Notes: a model not told the origin generated them from the letters alone. Shown: positions 8,014 to 17,257, counted from the first letter of the stretch. The stretch: 64,000 nucleotides of DNA from Actinomycetospora lemnae (GCF_028737315.1 NZ_JAQZAO010000001.1:434001-498000), one strand, 5' to 3'. Numbers and translations are program-made.

Positions 8014-9341
8014 GATCCCGAGGTCCCGGCGTTGCTGCGGCTGCCCACCGACCAGTCGTCGCGGGTGGCCGGCATCCCGCTGCTGCCCCGGCCGGTGGGC
8101 CGCACGAGGAGGATCTGGTCGACGCCCATGCGGTTCTCCTCGAACGCCAGGGCGCCGCCCGCGAGGTAGAGCCGCCACATCCGCGCGCCGCGCTCCCCGA
8201 CCAGCGCCACGGCCTCGTCGAAGCGCTCCTCCAGCGTGGCGAGCCAGGCGCGGATCGTCGGGACGTAGTGCTCGCGCATCACGTGGACGTCGCGGACCTC
8301 GAGGCCCGCGCGCTGCAGCAAGGTCAGCGTGTCGCCGACCGGGCGCATGACCATGTCCGGGGTCACGTAGGTCTCGATGAACGCCCCGCCGCCCGGCGCG
8401 TCGGCGCCGCGGGACATCTGCTGCACCAGCGCCCGCCCGCCGGGGCGCAGCGCGCCGTGGAGGGTCGCGGCGAAGGTCGGGTAGTGCTCGTCGCCGACGT
8501 GCTCGCCCATCTCGATCGCACTGACGGCGTGGAACGGGCCGTCGGCGGCGGTGATGCGGAGGGCGACGTCGCGGTAGTCGAGCAGGTCGACCTGCACCTG
8601 CCCGGCGAGGCCCTCGGCGCGGATGCGGGTGTTGACGTGGTCGCGCTGCTCGCGGGAGATCGTCACCGCGCGGACCTGCGCGCCGTGCTCGCGCGCGGCG
8701 TGGACCGCGAGCGAGCCCCAGCCGCAGCCGATGTCGAGCAGGCGCCGACCCGGGGCGAGGTCGAGCTTGCGGCAGATCATCTCGAGCTTGTCGTGCTGGG
8801 CCTGCGCGAGGGTGCTCGCGGGCGAGGTCCAGTAGCCCGACGAGTAGGCCATCGACGCGTCGAGCAGCAGGGCGTAGAAGTCGTTGCCGGCGTCGTAGTG
8901 GTGGGCGATGACGTCGCGGTCGCGACGGCGGCTGTGCAGGCGGCCGCGGACGCGGATCGCCTCGGGCGGCGGCGCGGGCTTCGGGCCGAGGAGCCCGAGC
9001 CGGGCGGCCGTGACGCCGAGCCCGGGCAGCTCGCGGGCACCCGGGCGGCGCGCGGCGATCGTCCCCGAGCGCACCAGCGCCCACATCGTCGACAGCCCCG
9101 CGGCGAGGTCGCCGTCGACGTCGAGGTCACCCGAGACGTAGGCGTGCGCCAGCCCCATCTCCCCCGGCTCCCACAGCAGACGGCGCAGCGCCCGGCGTGA
9201 GCGCAGCACGACCGTCGGTACCCCCGGCCCGGGTCCCGCCCCGGCCTCGCTGCCGTCCCAGGCCCGGATCCGCACCGGCACCGGCCCGTCGAGGAACGCC
9301 CCCACCGCGGCGACCACCCGCTGCGCTGCCCCTGCACCCAC
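8010..9341 (-). CDS. Cyclopropane-fatty-acyl-phospholipid synthase-like methyltransferase
   Basis: A 443-aa SAM-dependent methyltransferase of the CFA synthase/mycolic acid methyltransferase family, which adds a methylene or methyl group to double bonds in phospholipid acyl chains. Seen: IAHHYDAGNDFYALLLD, MAYSSGYW, the SAM-binding motif LLDIGCGWGSLA, and AIEMGEHVG. GTG start at 9341 with GGAGGGAGAT upstream. Any longer frame upstream would run antisense through the acyltransferase gene. It is translationally coupled to the DUF1295 gene. Confidence 0.85.
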   Translation of the reverse strand: MGAGAAQRVVAAVGAFLDGPVPVRIRAWDGSEAGAGPGPGVPTVVLRSRRALRRLLWEPGEMGLAHAYVSGDLDVDGDLAAGLSTMWALVRSGTIAARRPGARELPGLGVTAARLGLLGPKPAPPPEAIRVRGRLHSRRRDRDVIAHHYDAGNDFYALLLDASMAYSSGYWTSPASTLAQAQHDKLEMICRKLDLAPGRRLLDIGCGWGSLAVHAAREHGAQVRAVTISREQRDHVNTRIRAEGLAGQVQVDLLDYRDVALRITAADGPFHAVSAIEMGEHVGDEHYPTFAATLHGALRPGGRALVQQMSRGADAPGGGAFIETYVTPDMVMRPVGDTLTLLQRAGLEVRDVHVMREHYVPTIRAWLATLEERFDEAVALVGERGARMWRLYLAGGALAFEENRMGVDQILLVRPTGRGSSGMPATRDDWSVGSRSNAGTSGS

Positions 9342-9494
9342 CCTGATCTCCCTCCGCCGTGTCGAGACGTGATCGGACGAGAGGGCCCGGCGGTTCATCG
9401 GGAGCAGCCGTCCGCACGACCGGGTCGGCGAACCGGTCTCGCACGGCGCGTCGTTCGGGTGATCGGGATACGGAACGTGCTGAGATTCACACTC

Positions 9495-10175
9495 ATGGGG
9501 GTGGGACTGGGGGTCAACGACGTCCCGATCGTGGGAGAGCCGATCGCGTACGGCGTCGGGTTTTTCGTGTTGTTGTTTGTGTGCTTCTCGACGGTCCTGC
9601 GCAAGTACTTCGTCACCTTTGCCCACGAGGGCGGTCACGCCTTCATCGCGGCCCTGTTCCTGAAGCCCTCGATCACGCTGGAGATCAAGGACAACGGGAA
9701 CGGAGAGACAGGCTGGGCCCGCGCTACCTGGTTCCACAACTTCGTGAACTGGGTGGTGGGCTACGCGACCCCGCCTCTGCTCGGTCTCGCGGCTGCAGCC
9801 CTCATCGCCATCGGCAACCCCTGGGCAGTGCTCCTTGCGACCATCGTGCTCTCCATCGCGGCGATCCCGTTCTCCATCAAGGGGCTCGCTTTCGTGGTGC
9901 CTGCTCTGCTGGTTCTTGGGGTCGGCTACGCCCTCATCGCAGCGTCCGCCGAGCTTCAAGCTGCGATAGCGGTCGGCATCGCGTGGCTCCTGCTCATCGG
10001 CGGAGCGGCCGACAACCTCGCGATCGGGAACGGGAAGTACGACGCGAAGTTCCTGGCCGGGGCCACCTTCATCGTCCCGGCGATCATCTGGGAGCTCCTC
10101 TGGGCATTCGTGTCGGTGTTCACCCTCATCGTCGGCGGCCAGCTCCTCCTGCGCCCCGGCTACGCCGTCGGCTAG
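9495..10175 (+). CDS. M50-type membrane metalloprotease
   Basis: About 226 aa with several membrane spans. The zinc-binding HEXXH motif is read as AHEGGHAFIAALF (His44, Glu45, His48 from the chosen ATG) and is followed by ITLEIKDNGNGETGW, the pattern of M50B-like peptidases. Substrate unknown; the fold suggests intramembrane or membrane-close proteolysis. The start is uncertain: the frame is open back to an ATG at 9369. Base use is lower in GC than the neighbours, with runs such as TTTTT and TTGTTGTTTGTG near 9560, suggesting later acquisition. Confidence 0.7.
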   Translation: MGVGLGVNDVPIVGEPIAYGVGFFVLLFVCFSTVLRKYFVTFAHEGGHAFIAALFLKPSITLEIKDNGNGETGWARATWFHNFVNWVVGYATPPLLGLAAAALIAIGNPWAVLLATIVLSIAAIPFSIKGLAFVVPALLVLGVGYALIAASAELQAAIAVGIAWLLLIGGAADNLAIGNGKYDAKFLAGATFIVPAIIWELLWAFVSVFTLIVGGQLLLRPGYAVG

Positions 10176-10187
10176 GGGCATCCACGC

Positions 10188-11066
10188 ATGCACGACGCGG
10201 CCGGGCCCGACATGATCCGGGGCATGGCGCGGCAGGACCGACTCCGACGGATCTCCCAGGCCCACGACCGTCGGCGGCCGGGGCGGGCGATCCGGCTCTG
10301 GCGCAAGGTGGCGATCTGGGTGCTCTACCCCCGCACCGACCGGGGCTTCTGGTACGGGTTCGCGATCGACCTGCTGTGGCCCGTGCTCATGGCCGTGGCG
10401 CGCTGGGACTTCCGCGGCGGGGAGCGGGTCCCGACGTCGGGCGGGGCGCTGCTCGCGGTCAACCACCTCTCGCACGTCGACCCGATCGTCCTCGTGTCGT
10501 ACGTGGTCGCGCAGGGGCGGGTGCCGCGGTTCCTCGCGATGAAGGAGCTGTGGTCGCAGACGGTGGTCGGCGCGCCGTTGCGCGGGGGCCGGCACATCCC
10601 GGTCGACCGCTCGGCGTCGGGCATCGAGGCCTACCGCGCGGCGGTGGAGTCGGTGCGCCGCGGCGAGGTCGTCGTCGTCTATCCGGAGGGCGGTTTCGCC
10701 ACGCACTCCGACGGCTGGCCCCGCGCGGCCCGCACCGGCATCGCCCGGATGGCCCTGGAGACCGGCGCCCCGGTGATCCCCGTGGCGCAGTGGGGCGCCA
10801 ACCACCTGCTGCCCCCGACGGCGAAGCGCCCGACGCTCGTGCCCCGGTCGACACTGCGGGTGCTCGCCGGCGCGCCGGTCGCCCTCGACGACCTGCGCGA
10901 GCGCCGCATCGGGCGCACGTCGCTGCAGGAGGCCACCGACCGGATCATGGGCAGGATCACCGAGCAGCTCGCGGTGCTGCGCCAGGAGGACCCGCCCCAG
11001 CACCCCGAGCCCCGGCAGCCGGAGCACCCCGGGTCGTCGCAGGAACGGGGCGCCGCCGGCATGTGA
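10188..11066 (+). CDS. 1-acyl-sn-glycerol-3-phosphate acyltransferase (PlsC family)
   Basis: A 292-aa acyltransferase that would transfer an acyl chain to lysophosphatidic acid in phospholipid synthesis. The catalytic NHxxxxD motif is NHLSHVD, and the glycerophosphate-binding block is YPEGGFATHSDG. One hydrophobic segment precedes the active site. An ATG at 10224 is an alternative start; 10188 was preferred for the AGGGG 9 bases upstream. The TGA stop is embedded in a long hairpin shared with the convergent acs gene. Confidence 0.8.
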   Translation: MHDAAGPDMIRGMARQDRLRRISQAHDRRRPGRAIRLWRKVAIWVLYPRTDRGFWYGFAIDLLWPVLMAVARWDFRGGERVPTSGGALLAVNHLSHVDPIVLVSYVVAQGRVPRFLAMKELWSQTVVGAPLRGGRHIPVDRSASGIEAYRAAVESVRRGEVVVVYPEGGFATHSDGWPRAARTGIARMALETGAPVIPVAQWGANHLLPPTAKRPTLVPRSTLRVLAGAPVALDDLRERRIGRTSLQEATDRIMGRITEQLAVLRQEDPPQHPEPRQPEHPGSSQERGAAGM

Positions 11067-11100
11067 GCACCCCGGAGGGCCGTGGCCCCCCGGGGTGCTC
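11063..11100. terminator. Bidirectional hairpin terminator between plsC-like gene and acs
   Basis: GAGCACCCCGG (11065-11075) pairs perfectly with CCGGGGTGCTC (11090-11100), and the interior GGGCC/GGCCC can extend the stem. It contains the stop codon of the upstream gene and ends 12 bases from the acs stop. It starts with GTGAGCAC, like two other palindromes in the window. Confidence 0.7.
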
Positions 11101-11111
11101 GACGTGCCTGG

Positions 11112-13049
11112 CTAGCTGTTCATCTGCTTCTGCATCTCCTCCACGACGGTCGGGTCGACGAGCGTGGACGTGTCGCCCAGCTCCTCGCCCTCGGCCAGGT
11201 TCTTGAGGAGTCGCCGCATGATCTTCCCCGACCGCGTCTTCGGCAGGTCGCTGGCGAAGATCACCGTCGCCGGCCGGGCCAGCTTGCCGATCGACTGGGC
11301 GACCTGCTCGCGCAGCGCCTGCTCCAGCTCCTCGGTGCCCTGCTTGTCGCCCTTGAGCGACACGAAGGCGACGATCGCCTGCCCGGTGTCGTCGTCCTTG
11401 CGCGCCGCGACCGCGGCCTCGGCCACGTCGGCGTGCTCGACCAGCGCGCTCTCCACCTCGAAGGTCGAGAGTCGGTGGCCGGACACGTTGACGACGTCGT
11501 CGATGCGGCCCATCAGCTGGATGTCGCCGTCGGCGTCGTACTTGGCGCCGTCACCGGCGAAGTACGCGTCGGAGTACTTCGACCAGTAGGTGTCCTTGAA
11601 GCGCTGGTCGTCGTTGTAGAGCGTCCGCATCATCCCGGGCCACGGCTGGGTGAGCACGAGGTTGCCGGTCTGCTCGACGCCGAGCTGGTTGCCCTCGTCG
11701 TCGCGGACCTCCGGCCGCACGCCCGGGAACGGCTGCTGCGCCATGCCGGGCTTCAGGGTGGTGATGCCGGGCAGCGGGGTGATCAGGATGTGCCCGGTCT
11801 CCGTCTGCCACCACGTGTCCATGATCGGCGCGTGGCCGCCGCCGACGTGGTTGCGGTACCACTCCCAGACGTCGGGGTTGATGGGCTCACCGACGCTGCC
11901 CAGGATCTTGATCGACGACAGGTCGTGGCCCTCGAGGTACTGCTCGCCCGCCTTCATGTGCGACTTGATCGCCGTCGGCGAGGTGTACAGGATCGTCACC
12001 CCGTACTTCTCGATGATCTTCCACCAGACGTCCTTGTCCGGGTAGCCGGGGACGCCCTCGAAGAGCACCGACGTGCACGCGTTGGCCAGCGGACCGTAGG
12101 TGATGTAGCTGTGCCCGGTGATCCACCCGATGTCGGCGGCGCACCAGTAGACCGAGTCGTCCTTGACGTCGAAGACCAGGTTGTGGGTGGTCGCGACGCC
12201 GAGCAGGTAGCCGGCGGTGGTGTGGACGACGCCCTTGGGCTTGCCGGTGGAGCCCGACGTGTAGAGGAGGAACAGCAGGTCCTCGGAGTCCATCGGCTCG
12301 CACGGGCAGCTCTCGGGGTCGTCCGAGACGTTCGCCGTGAGGTCGTCGAGGTAGACGTCGCGGTCGCCCATCGGGATGTCCGCGCCGGAGCGGCGCACGA
12401 CGACGACCTTCTCGACCGTGGTGGGGCCGGCGTCGAGGCCCTCGTCGGCGTTGGTCTTCTGCGCGCCGGCCTTGCCGCCGCGCATCGCCTGGTCCTGGGT
12501 GATGAGGACCTTGCACTCGAGGTCGTTGCAGCGCTCGGCCACGGCCTTGCCGCTGAAGCCGCCGAACACCACCGTGTGCGGCGCACCCAGGCGGGCGCAG
12601 GCGAGCATGGCGACGACGGCCTCGGGGATCATCTGCATGTAGATCCCGACCGGCACGCCCTTGCCGACCCCGAGCTCCTTGAGCCCGTTCGCCATCTTCA
12701 CGACCTGCCGCTGCAGCTCGGAGAACGTGATGTCGCGCGCCTCAGGGGAGTCCGGCCCCTCGTCGGGCACCACGTGCAGGGCGACCTTGTCGCCCTTGCC
12801 GCCCTCGACGTGGCGGTCGACGCAGTTGTAGCAGGCGTTGAGCTTGCCCCCGACGAACCACTTCGCGTACGGGAGGTTCCACTCGAGGACCTCGTCGTAC
12901 GGCTCGAACCAGTCGAGGCGTTGCTTGGCCTGCTCATCCCAGAATTCCCGGAGATCTTGGTCCAACATCTCCGGCCGCACGTTCGCCGTCTTCGACAGCT
13001 CCGGGTCCGGCGGGTAGGTCTTGCCCTCGGTGGCCGTCTGCTCCGACAT
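11112..13049 (-). CDS. acs: Acetyl-CoA synthetase (AMP-forming)
   Basis: A 645-aa enzyme converting acetate, ATP and CoA to acetyl-CoA. It has the full AMP-binding domain: phosphate loop YTSGSTGKPKG, WWQTETG, YFAGDGAKYDADGDI and the C-terminal PKTRSGKIMRR. Counting from the ATG start, the catalytic lysine in that motif is residue 609, the same number as in Salmonella Acs, where Pat acetylates it. A Pat-like acetyltransferase and an AcuC deacetylase lie 4 kb away, so reversible lysine acetylation is a reasonable prediction. Confidence 0.95.
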   Translation of the reverse strand: MSEQTATEGKTYPPDPELSKTANVRPEMLDQDLREFWDEQAKQRLDWFEPYDEVLEWNLPYAKWFVGGKLNACYNCVDRHVEGGKGDKVALHVVPDEGPDSPEARDITFSELQRQVVKMANGLKELGVGKGVPVGIYMQMIPEAVVAMLACARLGAPHTVVFGGFSGKAVAERCNDLECKVLITQDQAMRGGKAGAQKTNADEGLDAGPTTVEKVVVVRRSGADIPMGDRDVYLDDLTANVSDDPESCPCEPMDSEDLLFLLYTSGSTGKPKGVVHTTAGYLLGVATTHNLVFDVKDDSVYWCAADIGWITGHSYITYGPLANACTSVLFEGVPGYPDKDVWWKIIEKYGVTILYTSPTAIKSHMKAGEQYLEGHDLSSIKILGSVGEPINPDVWEWYRNHVGGGHAPIMDTWWQTETGHILITPLPGITTLKPGMAQQPFPGVRPEVRDDEGNQLGVEQTGNLVLTQPWPGMMRTLYNDDQRFKDTYWSKYSDAYFAGDGAKYDADGDIQLMGRIDDVVNVSGHRLSTFEVESALVEHADVAEAAVAARKDDDTGQAIVAFVSLKGDKQGTEELEQALREQVAQSIGKLARPATVIFASDLPKTRSGKIMRRLLKNLAEGEELGDTSTLVDPTVVEEMQKQMNS

Positions 13050-13222
13050 CCGTGTGTGCCCTCCCGGTCGTCGTCCGCACCGCGAGCGCCCCACGGCGCG
13101 CGGTGCCCCTTGCGGTGTGCGCACTGTCACGCACGACCCGAGCCGAGGCAACGGTGCGTTCGGAGGGGCCGTGGACAGGGTCCGCGAAGATCGACCGCAC
13201 GCGCAGTGTGACGATCTCCGAC

Positions 13223-14788
13223 GTGTCACGACCGGACCACCCCGACACGCACCGCGCCCCCGCGGCGGGTGCTGTCGATCCTGATGCCCGAATGTGGCGT
13301 GGCTTACTCCAAGCGTTCGCACACGGTGGCTTCACCGTGGACGGCGTGGCCGCGCTGCTCGGCCCGACGGCCCGCGCCGCGCTCGACCGGGGCGAGACGA
13401 CGCCGGCCCGCCGCGCGGTCCGCGACGCCGGCGAGGCGGGCACCTTCGTGCGCCTGTTCCTGCTCGGCGACCCCGTCCCCCGCGCCGAGGCCGCGGCCGC
13501 GCTCGCGCCCGCCGACCTCGACGAGGCGATCGACGCCGGGCTGCTGGCCGTGGATGACGGGCAGGTGACGGCCGCCCTCGACCTGCGCCCGCACGGCGAC
13601 GCCGCGATCCCCGACGCCGCGCCGTGGTGGGTGCTCTCGGACCTCGAGGTCGGCCCCACCACGCGCACGGCCGACCGCGAGCACGTCCTGGGCACCGGCG
13701 CGGCCTCGCTGTCGCTGGCGCGGGCCATGGTCCGCCGGCCGGTCGGGACACTGCTCGACGTCGGGACGGGGTGCGGGGTACAGCTGCTGCACGCCTCCGG
13801 GCACGCCGCGCAGCTCACCGGCACCGACGTCTCGCGGCGCGCGCTGGCCATGGCCCGCGTGACCTTCGCGCTCTCCGCCGTCGAGGCCGAGCTGCTCGAG
13901 GGACCGTGGCTCGAGCCGGTCGCCGGGCGGCGCTTCGACCAGATCGTCAGCAACCCGCCGTTCGTGCCCGGGCCGCCGCAGGTCGACCACGTCTACCGCG
14001 ACGCGGGTCTGGGCGGCGACGGGGCGTCCGCGCTGCTCGTCGGGGCCCTGCCCGCGCACCTCACCGAGGGCGGGGTCGCGCAGCTCCTCGCGTCGTGGCT
14101 GATCACCTCCGACGACTGGACCGAGCGGCCCCGCACGTGGCTCGCCGAGGCGGCCCGGTCGGCGGCACCGGGCGGGCTCGACGCGTGGGTCGTGCAGCGC
14201 GACGTCGCCGACCCCGCCCTGCACGTCGGCACGTGGCTGCGCGACGCCGGCGTCGACCCCGCCTCGCCGGAGGGGACGGAGCTCTCGGAGCGGTGGCTCG
14301 ACTTCCTCGCCACCGAGGGCGCGGTGGCGATCGGGTTCGGCTTCGTGACGCTGCGCCGGACCGCGCCGGACGTGCCGGGGACCGTGGTGTGCGAGGACCT
14401 GCGCCAGTCCCACGACGACCCGCTGGGCCCGGAGATCGAGGCGTGGCTCGACCGCACGGCCTGGCTCGCCCGCCACCCCGGCGACGCGCTGCTCGACGCC
14501 CGCCTGCGCGTCCCCGACACCACCGCGCTCGAGCGGGGCCTCGTCTCGACCGACGAGGGCTGGGAACCGGTCGCGGCGACGCTCGTGCGCCTCGACGGTC
14601 CGCAGTGGCGCCACGACGTCGACGAGCTCGGCGTGGCCCTGCTGGCCGGGTGTCGCGGGTACCTGCCGCTGCGCGACCTCGTCGACCTCCTCGCCGTCGC
14701 CCACGGCCGCGACCCCGACGAGCTCGCCGCGGCCGCCCTACCCGTCGTCCGGGACCTCGTGCACCACGGGATGCTGGTGCCGGCATGA
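13223..14788 (+). CDS. Methyltransferase with DUF7059-like N-terminal domain
   Basis: About 521 aa. The N-terminal third (FTVDGVAALLG onward) resembles the helical domain seen in actinobacterial 'N5-glutamine methyltransferase-like' proteins. The middle has a SAM-binding motif LLDVGTGCGVQLLHASG and the N-P-P-[FY] motif IVSNPPFVPGPP, which marks methylation of an amide or exocyclic amine. The C-terminal domain is of unknown role. Target not known. Start uncertain: GTG 13208, GTG 13223 or ATG 13292. The dtd gene follows by 7 bases, so they are probably an operon. Confidence 0.75.
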   Translation: MSRPDHPDTHRAPAAGAVDPDARMWRGLLQAFAHGGFTVDGVAALLGPTARAALDRGETTPARRAVRDAGEAGTFVRLFLLGDPVPRAEAAAALAPADLDEAIDAGLLAVDDGQVTAALDLRPHGDAAIPDAAPWWVLSDLEVGPTTRTADREHVLGTGAASLSLARAMVRRPVGTLLDVGTGCGVQLLHASGHAAQLTGTDVSRRALAMARVTFALSAVEAELLEGPWLEPVAGRRFDQIVSNPPFVPGPPQVDHVYRDAGLGGDGASALLVGALPAHLTEGGVAQLLASWLITSDDWTERPRTWLAEAARSAAPGGLDAWVVQRDVADPALHVGTWLRDAGVDPASPEGTELSERWLDFLATEGAVAIGFGFVTLRRTAPDVPGTVVCEDLRQSHDDPLGPEIEAWLDRTAWLARHPGDALLDARLRVPDTTALERGLVSTDEGWEPVAATLVRLDGPQWRHDVDELGVALLAGCRGYLPLRDLVDLLAVAHGRDPDELAAAALPVVRDLVHHGMLVPA

Positions 14789-14795
14789 GGACACC

Positions 14796-15221
14796 GTGAG
14801 GGCCGTCGTGAGCCGCGTGACCGAGGCGCGGGTGGTCGTCGACGAGGAGACGGTCGGGGAGCTGGACGGGCCCGGGCTGCTGGTGCTGCTCGGCGTGCAC
14901 CGGGACGACGGCCCCGACGCCGCGGCGACCATGGCCCGCAAGCTGCACGAACTGCGCCTGCTGCGCGACGAGTCCTCCTGCGCGGAGACCGGCGCGGGTC
15001 TCCTCGTCGTCAGCCAGTTCACCCTCTACGGGGACACGCGCAAGGGTCGCCGCCCCTCCTGGTCGGCGGCCGCGGCGCCCGAGGACGCGCGGGCGGCGGT
15101 GGACGCGGTCGTGGCGGCGCTGCGGGAGCGCGGGGCGTCGGTGGCCACCGGGAAGTTCGGGGCCGACATGCGCGTTGTGTCTGTCAACGACGGTCCGTTC
15201 ACGGTGATCGTGGAGACCTGA
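14796..15221 (+). CDS. dtd: D-aminoacyl-tRNA deacylase
   Basis: A 141-aa protein that hydrolyses D-amino acids (and glycine mischarged on tRNA-Ala) from tRNA. Both signature motifs are present: SQFTLYGDTRKGRRPSW with the catalytic Thr, and VSVNDGPFTVIVE at the C-terminus (the NxGPxT motif). Full family length. GTG start 7 bases after the methyltransferase stop. Confidence 0.9.
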   Translation: MRAVVSRVTEARVVVDEETVGELDGPGLLVLLGVHRDDGPDAAATMARKLHELRLLRDESSCAETGAGLLVVSQFTLYGDTRKGRRPSWSAAAAPEDARAAVDAVVAALRERGASVATGKFGADMRVVSVNDGPFTVIVET

Positions 15222-15364
15222 GCCCGCGGCGGCCGTCGTCGGGGCGAGACCCAGCGCAGCGGAGCTCGAGCGCGACGCTGGAGATCCTCGGACGTTGCTC
15301 GACGGTGGCGCGCGCCATGCGTCGGGGACGCCACATCGGGCACCCCACTCTTGTATCCCACGAC

Positions 15365-15391
15365 GGGAACGAACGCCGCACCCGACGCGTT
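15365..15391 (+). promoter_or_regulatory. Candidate ECF (SigE-type) promoter of sigB
   Basis: GGGAAC at 15365-15370, then 17 bases, then CGTT at 15388-15391. This matches the mycobacterial SigE-type pattern of GGAAC about 16-18 bases before GTT. It lies about 50 bases upstream of the sigB ATG. In mycobacteria sigB is transcribed by ECF factors, so position and sequence agree; direct proof is lacking. Confidence 0.55.
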
Positions 15392-15443
15392 CGACCATGT
15401 GACGCGGCGCCACAGCACCTTCGCGCCGCGCAGGGAGGAAGCA

Positions 15444-16439
15444 ATGACGGCGACACTCGCACCGCAGGCCGGCCCCGACGCGGCCGTGCCCACCGGGCCT
15501 GCTGAGAGCGACCTCGACGCCCAGGGCCCTGCGGCGGACCTCGTCCGTGTCTACCTCAACGGTATCGGAAAGACCGCGCTGCTGACGGCCGCCGACGAGG
15601 TGGAGCTGGCGAAGCGCATCGAGGCCGGCGTCTACGCCGCACACCTGCTCGAGGAGGCCGAGGAGCTCGACGGCCAGCGCGCCGCCGACCTCCGCGCCGT
15701 CGCCCGTGACGGCCGCCGCGCCCGTGCGCACCTGCTCGAGGCCAACCTGCGCCTGGTCGTGTCCCTGGCGAAGCGCTACACGGGCCGGGGCATGCCGCTG
15801 CTCGACCTGATCCAGGAGGGCAACCTGGGTCTGATCCGCGCGGTGGAGAAGTTCGACTACACCAAGGGCTTCAAGTTCTCGACCTACGCGACGTGGTGGA
15901 TCCGCCAGGCCATCACCCGCGGCATGGCCGATCAGGCCCGCACCATCCGCCTGCCCGTCCACCTGGTCGAGCAGGTCAACAAGCTGGCCCGCATCAAGCG
16001 CGACCTGCACCAGACCCTCGGCCGCGAGGCCACCAACGAGGAGCTGGCCGAGGAGTCGGGCCTGGCCGTCGAGAAGGTCGCCGACCTGCTCGACCACAGC
16101 CGCGACCCGGTGAGCCTGGACATGCCGGTCGGCTCCGAGGAGGAGGCCCCGCTCGGGGACTTCATCGAGGACGCCGAGGCCACGGACGCCGAGTCCACGG
16201 TCATCTCCGGCCTGCTCCACGACGACATGCGCCGCGTCATCGCGACGCTGGACGAGCGCGAGCAGAACGTCATCCGGCTGCGCTACGGCCTCGACGACGG
16301 GCAGCCGCGCACGCTCGACCAGATCGGGCGCCAGTTCGGGCTCTCCCGCGAGCGCGTCCGCCAGATCGAGCGCGAGGTCATGGTCAAGCTCCGTGACGGT
16401 GACCGCGCGCGTCGCCTCAAGGCCTACGCGGCGAGCTGA
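15444..16439 (+). CDS. sigB: RNA polymerase sigma factor SigB (group 2, sigma-70 family)
   Basis: A 331-aa principal-like sigma factor. Region 1.2 ([18 protein letters not shown]), region 2 ([16 protein letters not shown] through [13 protein letters not shown]), region 3 and region 4.2 ([19 protein letters not shown]) are all present. It lacks the long N-terminal extension of SigA, and its length matches mycobacterial SigB. It would control general stress and stationary-phase genes. ATG start at 15444 with a strong GGAGGA site 8 bases upstream. In mycobacteria ideR is adjacent; here they are separated by 5.8 kb of inserted genes. Confidence 0.9.
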   Translation: MTATLAPQAGPDAAVPTGPAESDLDAQGPAADLVRVYLNGIGKTALLTAADEVELAKRIEAGVYAAHLLEEAEELDGQRAADLRAVARDGRRARAHLLEANLRLVVSLAKRYTGRGMPLLDLIQEGNLGLIRAVEKFDYTKGFKFSTYATWWIRQAITRGMADQARTIRLPVHLVEQVNKLARIKRDLHQTLGREATNEELAEESGLAVEKVADLLDHSRDPVSLDMPVGSEEEAPLGDFIEDAEATDAESTVISGLLHDDMRRVIATLDEREQNVIRLRYGLDDGQPRTLDQIGRQFGLSRERVRQIEREVMVKLRDGDRARRLKAYAAS

Positions 16440-16463
16440 CACCGGTCGATTCGGGTACGGAGC

Positions 16464-16485
16464 GTCACCGGATCGGTCCGGTGAC
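16464..16485 (+). terminator. Hairpin terminator after sigB
   Basis: GTCACCGGA (16464-16472) pairs perfectly with TCCGGTGAC (16477-16485), 24 bases after the sigB stop. A second imperfect GTG...CAC palindrome follows at about 16551-16574 (CCCCAC/GTGGGG). The rest of the gap up to 16667 holds nothing I recognise. Confidence 0.6.
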
Positions 16486-16667
16486 CTCCGCCCCATCGAC
16501 GCCTTGACGGTGACTCACGAGTAACGGCAGTCTGAATCACACGGGCCGGGTGTGACCCCACTCACGTGGGGCCACCGGTCCGGCCAACCACGAGACGGGC
16601 GCGGCCCGTCGGCGACGGGAGACCGGGACGGTCGGGGGCCGGCCCGGTCTTCCGGCTTTCGTCGTGT

Positions 16668-17174
16668 CTACGGCACCTCGCCGGTCAGCGCCACGGTGCG
16701 CTCCCCCAGCGGCGCGTCGAGCGTCGCCTCCAGCGGCGGGTAGACCAGCTCGCGCGTGCACGGCCCCGGGCCGGTGCTGAACTGCACGACGCGCAGGACG
16801 ACGCGCTGCGTGCCCTGCTCGACGACCTCGAGGCGCGCGTCGGTGCACCCGCCCGCGCGCCCGTACACACCGACGACCCGGTCGCCGCGCGTCCACACCA
16901 GCGTCGGCAGGCCCGCCGGCAGCGCGGCCGTGTCGACCCGGTCCCCCGCCACCGCGGTCGCTCCGGCCGGCGGGGTCGCGACCAGCGGGTCCGGGGTGGC
17001 CGGCGACGGCCGGTTCGAGGGTGGCGCGTCGGTCGGGATCGTCGACGACGGCGGCTGCGGCGACGTCCCGGGCTGCTCCGGGGTCCCCGCCGACCCGCAG
17101 CCCGCGGCCAGCAGGACGAGGGCCGCGAGCAGGCCGAGCCGCACGATCGGCAGGGTCACGGGAGCGGTGCGCAT
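16668..17174 (-). CDS. Putative secreted lipoprotein
   Basis: A 168-aa protein with a clear lipoprotein signal: hydrophobic stretch LGLLAALVLLAAGC with a lipobox ending at Cys, followed by a Pro/Ser/Thr-rich linker of about 40 residues and a small domain with two cysteines (GGCTDARLEV and GPCTRELVYP) that could form a disulfide. The function is unknown. The ATG at 17174 was chosen because the signal peptide begins there. It is convergent to sigB. Confidence 0.65.
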   Translation of the reverse strand: MRTAPVTLPIVRLGLLAALVLLAAGCGSAGTPEQPGTSPQPPSSTIPTDAPPSNRPSPATPDPLVATPPAGATAVAGDRVDTAALPAGLPTLVWTRGDRVVGVYGRAGGCTDARLEVVEQGTQRVVLRVVQFSTGPGPCTRELVYPPLEATLDAPLGERTVALTGEVP

Positions 17175-17257
17175 GGTCGTCCGACCGTAGGGCGCGCATC
17201 GCCCCTCCCGCGCCCGCACCGGGTCATCCGTGCGGGTGGGGTTCGAGCCCAGCGCTC

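Noticed and set aside
8010..11027. Very long minus-strand frame extending the methyltransferase gene to about 1000 residues
   Set aside because: The part upstream of 9341 is antisense to the metalloprotease and PlsC-like genes and is rich in Arg, His and Pro, as expected of a shadow of GC-rich coding DNA.
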